Below the pieces are notes generated by a model. The model saw only the letters and a program-made list of their open reading frames with translations. It had not been told where the DNA came from and did not search any database. This document shows positions 4,698 through 5,349 of a stretch of DNA of 5,349 nt, one piece after another; the stretch's first letter is position 1, and every line of letters starts with the position of its first letter. This stretch comes from Pseudorhodobacter sp. Lineage in GTDB: Bacteria > Pseudomonadota > Alphaproteobacteria > Rhodobacterales > Rhodobacteraceae. The translations under genes were made by a program, and so were the position numbers. The stretch covers positions 1-5,349 of the forward strand of contig JAHEDL010000072.1 in NCBI GenBank assembly GCA_024641255.1. Reading direction: 5' to 3'.

Positions 4698-5349
4698 ATG
4701 ATTTTGTGTTTCGACATTGGTGGGTCGCGGATCAAGGCGGCGCGGGCGCAGGGCGGTGCGATGCTGCCGTTGGGCGAGCTGGCGACGCCGACGCAGGACT
4801 TTGCCGCCTTCGTCGCAGCGCTGGCAGGGTTTCGGGGGGCCGACCGCGGTATCGCCATTTCGGTTGCCGGTGTGGTTGATCCGGCGTCGGGGCGGATCAA
4901 GGTGGCTAACATCCCCTGCCTTGATGGCCGCGATGTGGCGGCCGATCTGCGGGCGGCGCTTGGGCTGCCGGTGCTGGTGCTGAACGATGCTGATTGCTTT
5001 GTGATGGCAGAGGTGCAGGCCGGTTCGGCGCGCGGCAAGCGCAACGTGTTTGGCATTATTCTGGGCACCGGCGTGGGTGGCGGCTTGGTGCTGAATGGGC
5101 AGTTGGTCAGCGGCGCGGGCGGCTATGCGGGTGAATGGGGGCATGGGCCGGTGGTGGAAGACCCGGCGCTGCCCTGCGGCTGTGGGCAGGTGGGCTGCCT
5201 TGACACCATCGGCGGTGCGCGCGGTTTGGAACGGCTGCATCTGCACCTGACCGGACAGGTGCAGAGTGCAGAGCAGATCTTGCAGCTTTGGCGCAGTGGC
5301 GAAGCGGCCACGGTGAATCGCTGGTTGCAGCTAATGGCGGGGCATCTGG
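4698..5349 (+). CDS. ROK-family sugar kinase (N-acetylglucosamine kinase/fructokinase-like), 3' end outside window
   Basis: The first 217 residues of a ROK-family kinase, usually about 300 long; the frame is open to the window edge. These enzymes transfer phosphate from ATP to a sugar hydroxyl in the cytoplasm. Seen here: the N-terminal phosphate loop FDIGGSRIK (5-13), NIPCLDG (71-77), catalytic Asp97 in LNDADCF, the second ATP-binding glycine run ILGTGVGGG (121-129), the sugar-binding GEWGH (145-149), and the zinc site made of His149 with Cys160, Cys162 and Cys167 of CGCGQVGC. The loop reads like E. coli NagK, while AGEWGH reads like Mak fructokinase. The substrate is therefore open, and it could also be a glucokinase. 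Two positions usually Asn (NDAN) and Glu (GCIE) are Asp99 and Asp169 here. The ATG at 4698 follows GGAGGG at 4688-4693 with a 4-nt gap; a GTG directly before it is too close. The DNA-binding domain of ROK repressors is absent, so this is a kinase. Confidence 0.92.
   Translation, partial: MILCFDIGGSRIKAARAQGGAMLPLGELATPTQDFAAFVAALAGFRGADRGIAISVAGVVDPASGRIKVANIPCLDGRDVAADLRAALGLPVLVLNDADCFVMAEVQAGSARGKRNVFGIILGTGVGGGLVLNGQLVSGAGGYAGEWGHGPVVEDPALPCGCGQVGCLDTIGGARGLERLHLHLTGQVQSAEQILQLWRSGEAATVNRWLQLMAGHL

Noticed and set aside
3861..5246. A 461-codon open frame on the minus strand across the bactofilin and kinase genes
   Set aside because: It runs antisense through two clearly recognised genes, their terminator and the gap. 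Its translation is rich in Arg, His and Gln without family motifs. Long antisense frames are common in GC-rich DNA.

Overview
This window looks like the chromosome of a GC-rich alphaproteobacterium, most likely of the Rhodobacterales. The evidence is the GC-rich codon use, the form of the DnaK C-terminus and DnaJ, and a bactofilin gene behind an AT-rich promoter. This placement rests on recognising the proteins by eye, not on a search. Apart from one gene I cannot name, it reads as ordinary chromosomal sequence. I see no insertion sequence, phage gene, CRISPR array, tRNA or rRNA.

Layout. (1) 1-1697, plus strand: the last 145 codons of dnaK, a 72-bp gap holding a perfect 11-bp hairpin, the complete dnaJ, and an intrinsic terminator. 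This is the standard heat-shock chaperone pair. (2) 1696-3625, minus strand, convergent with dnaJ: an unrecognised protein of about 192 residues followed by a class-III PLP-dependent enzyme of the AGXT2-like/phospho-lyase type. They probably form a two-gene unit. The dnaJ terminator overlaps the stop codon of the PLP enzyme. (3) 3626-3875: a strongly AT-rich divergent intergenic region, about 28 % GC over 3741-3860 by hand count. It carries two promoter-like sequences, three copies of TAATGGG and an inverted repeat. (4) 3876-4496, plus strand: a bactofilin, a beta-helical cytoskeletal polymer protein. It has a second in-frame start with a much better ribosome-binding site at codon 49. (5) 4497-4697: an intrinsic terminator and several small hairpins. 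(6) 4698 to the window end, plus strand: a ROK-family sugar kinase cut off by the window edge.

How the genes relate: DnaJ delivers unfolded clients to DnaK and stimulates its ATPase, so those two are one functional unit. The PLP enzyme and its unknown partner are plausibly co-transcribed. Bactofilins usually organise cell-envelope or peptidoglycan machinery, and some ROK kinases phosphorylate amino sugars recovered from cell wall. However, a terminator separates the two genes here, so a functional link is only a possibility. The most interesting points are the possible two-isoform bactofilin, the dense regulatory region before it, and the likelihood that the 'aminotransferase' is really a phospho-lyase.
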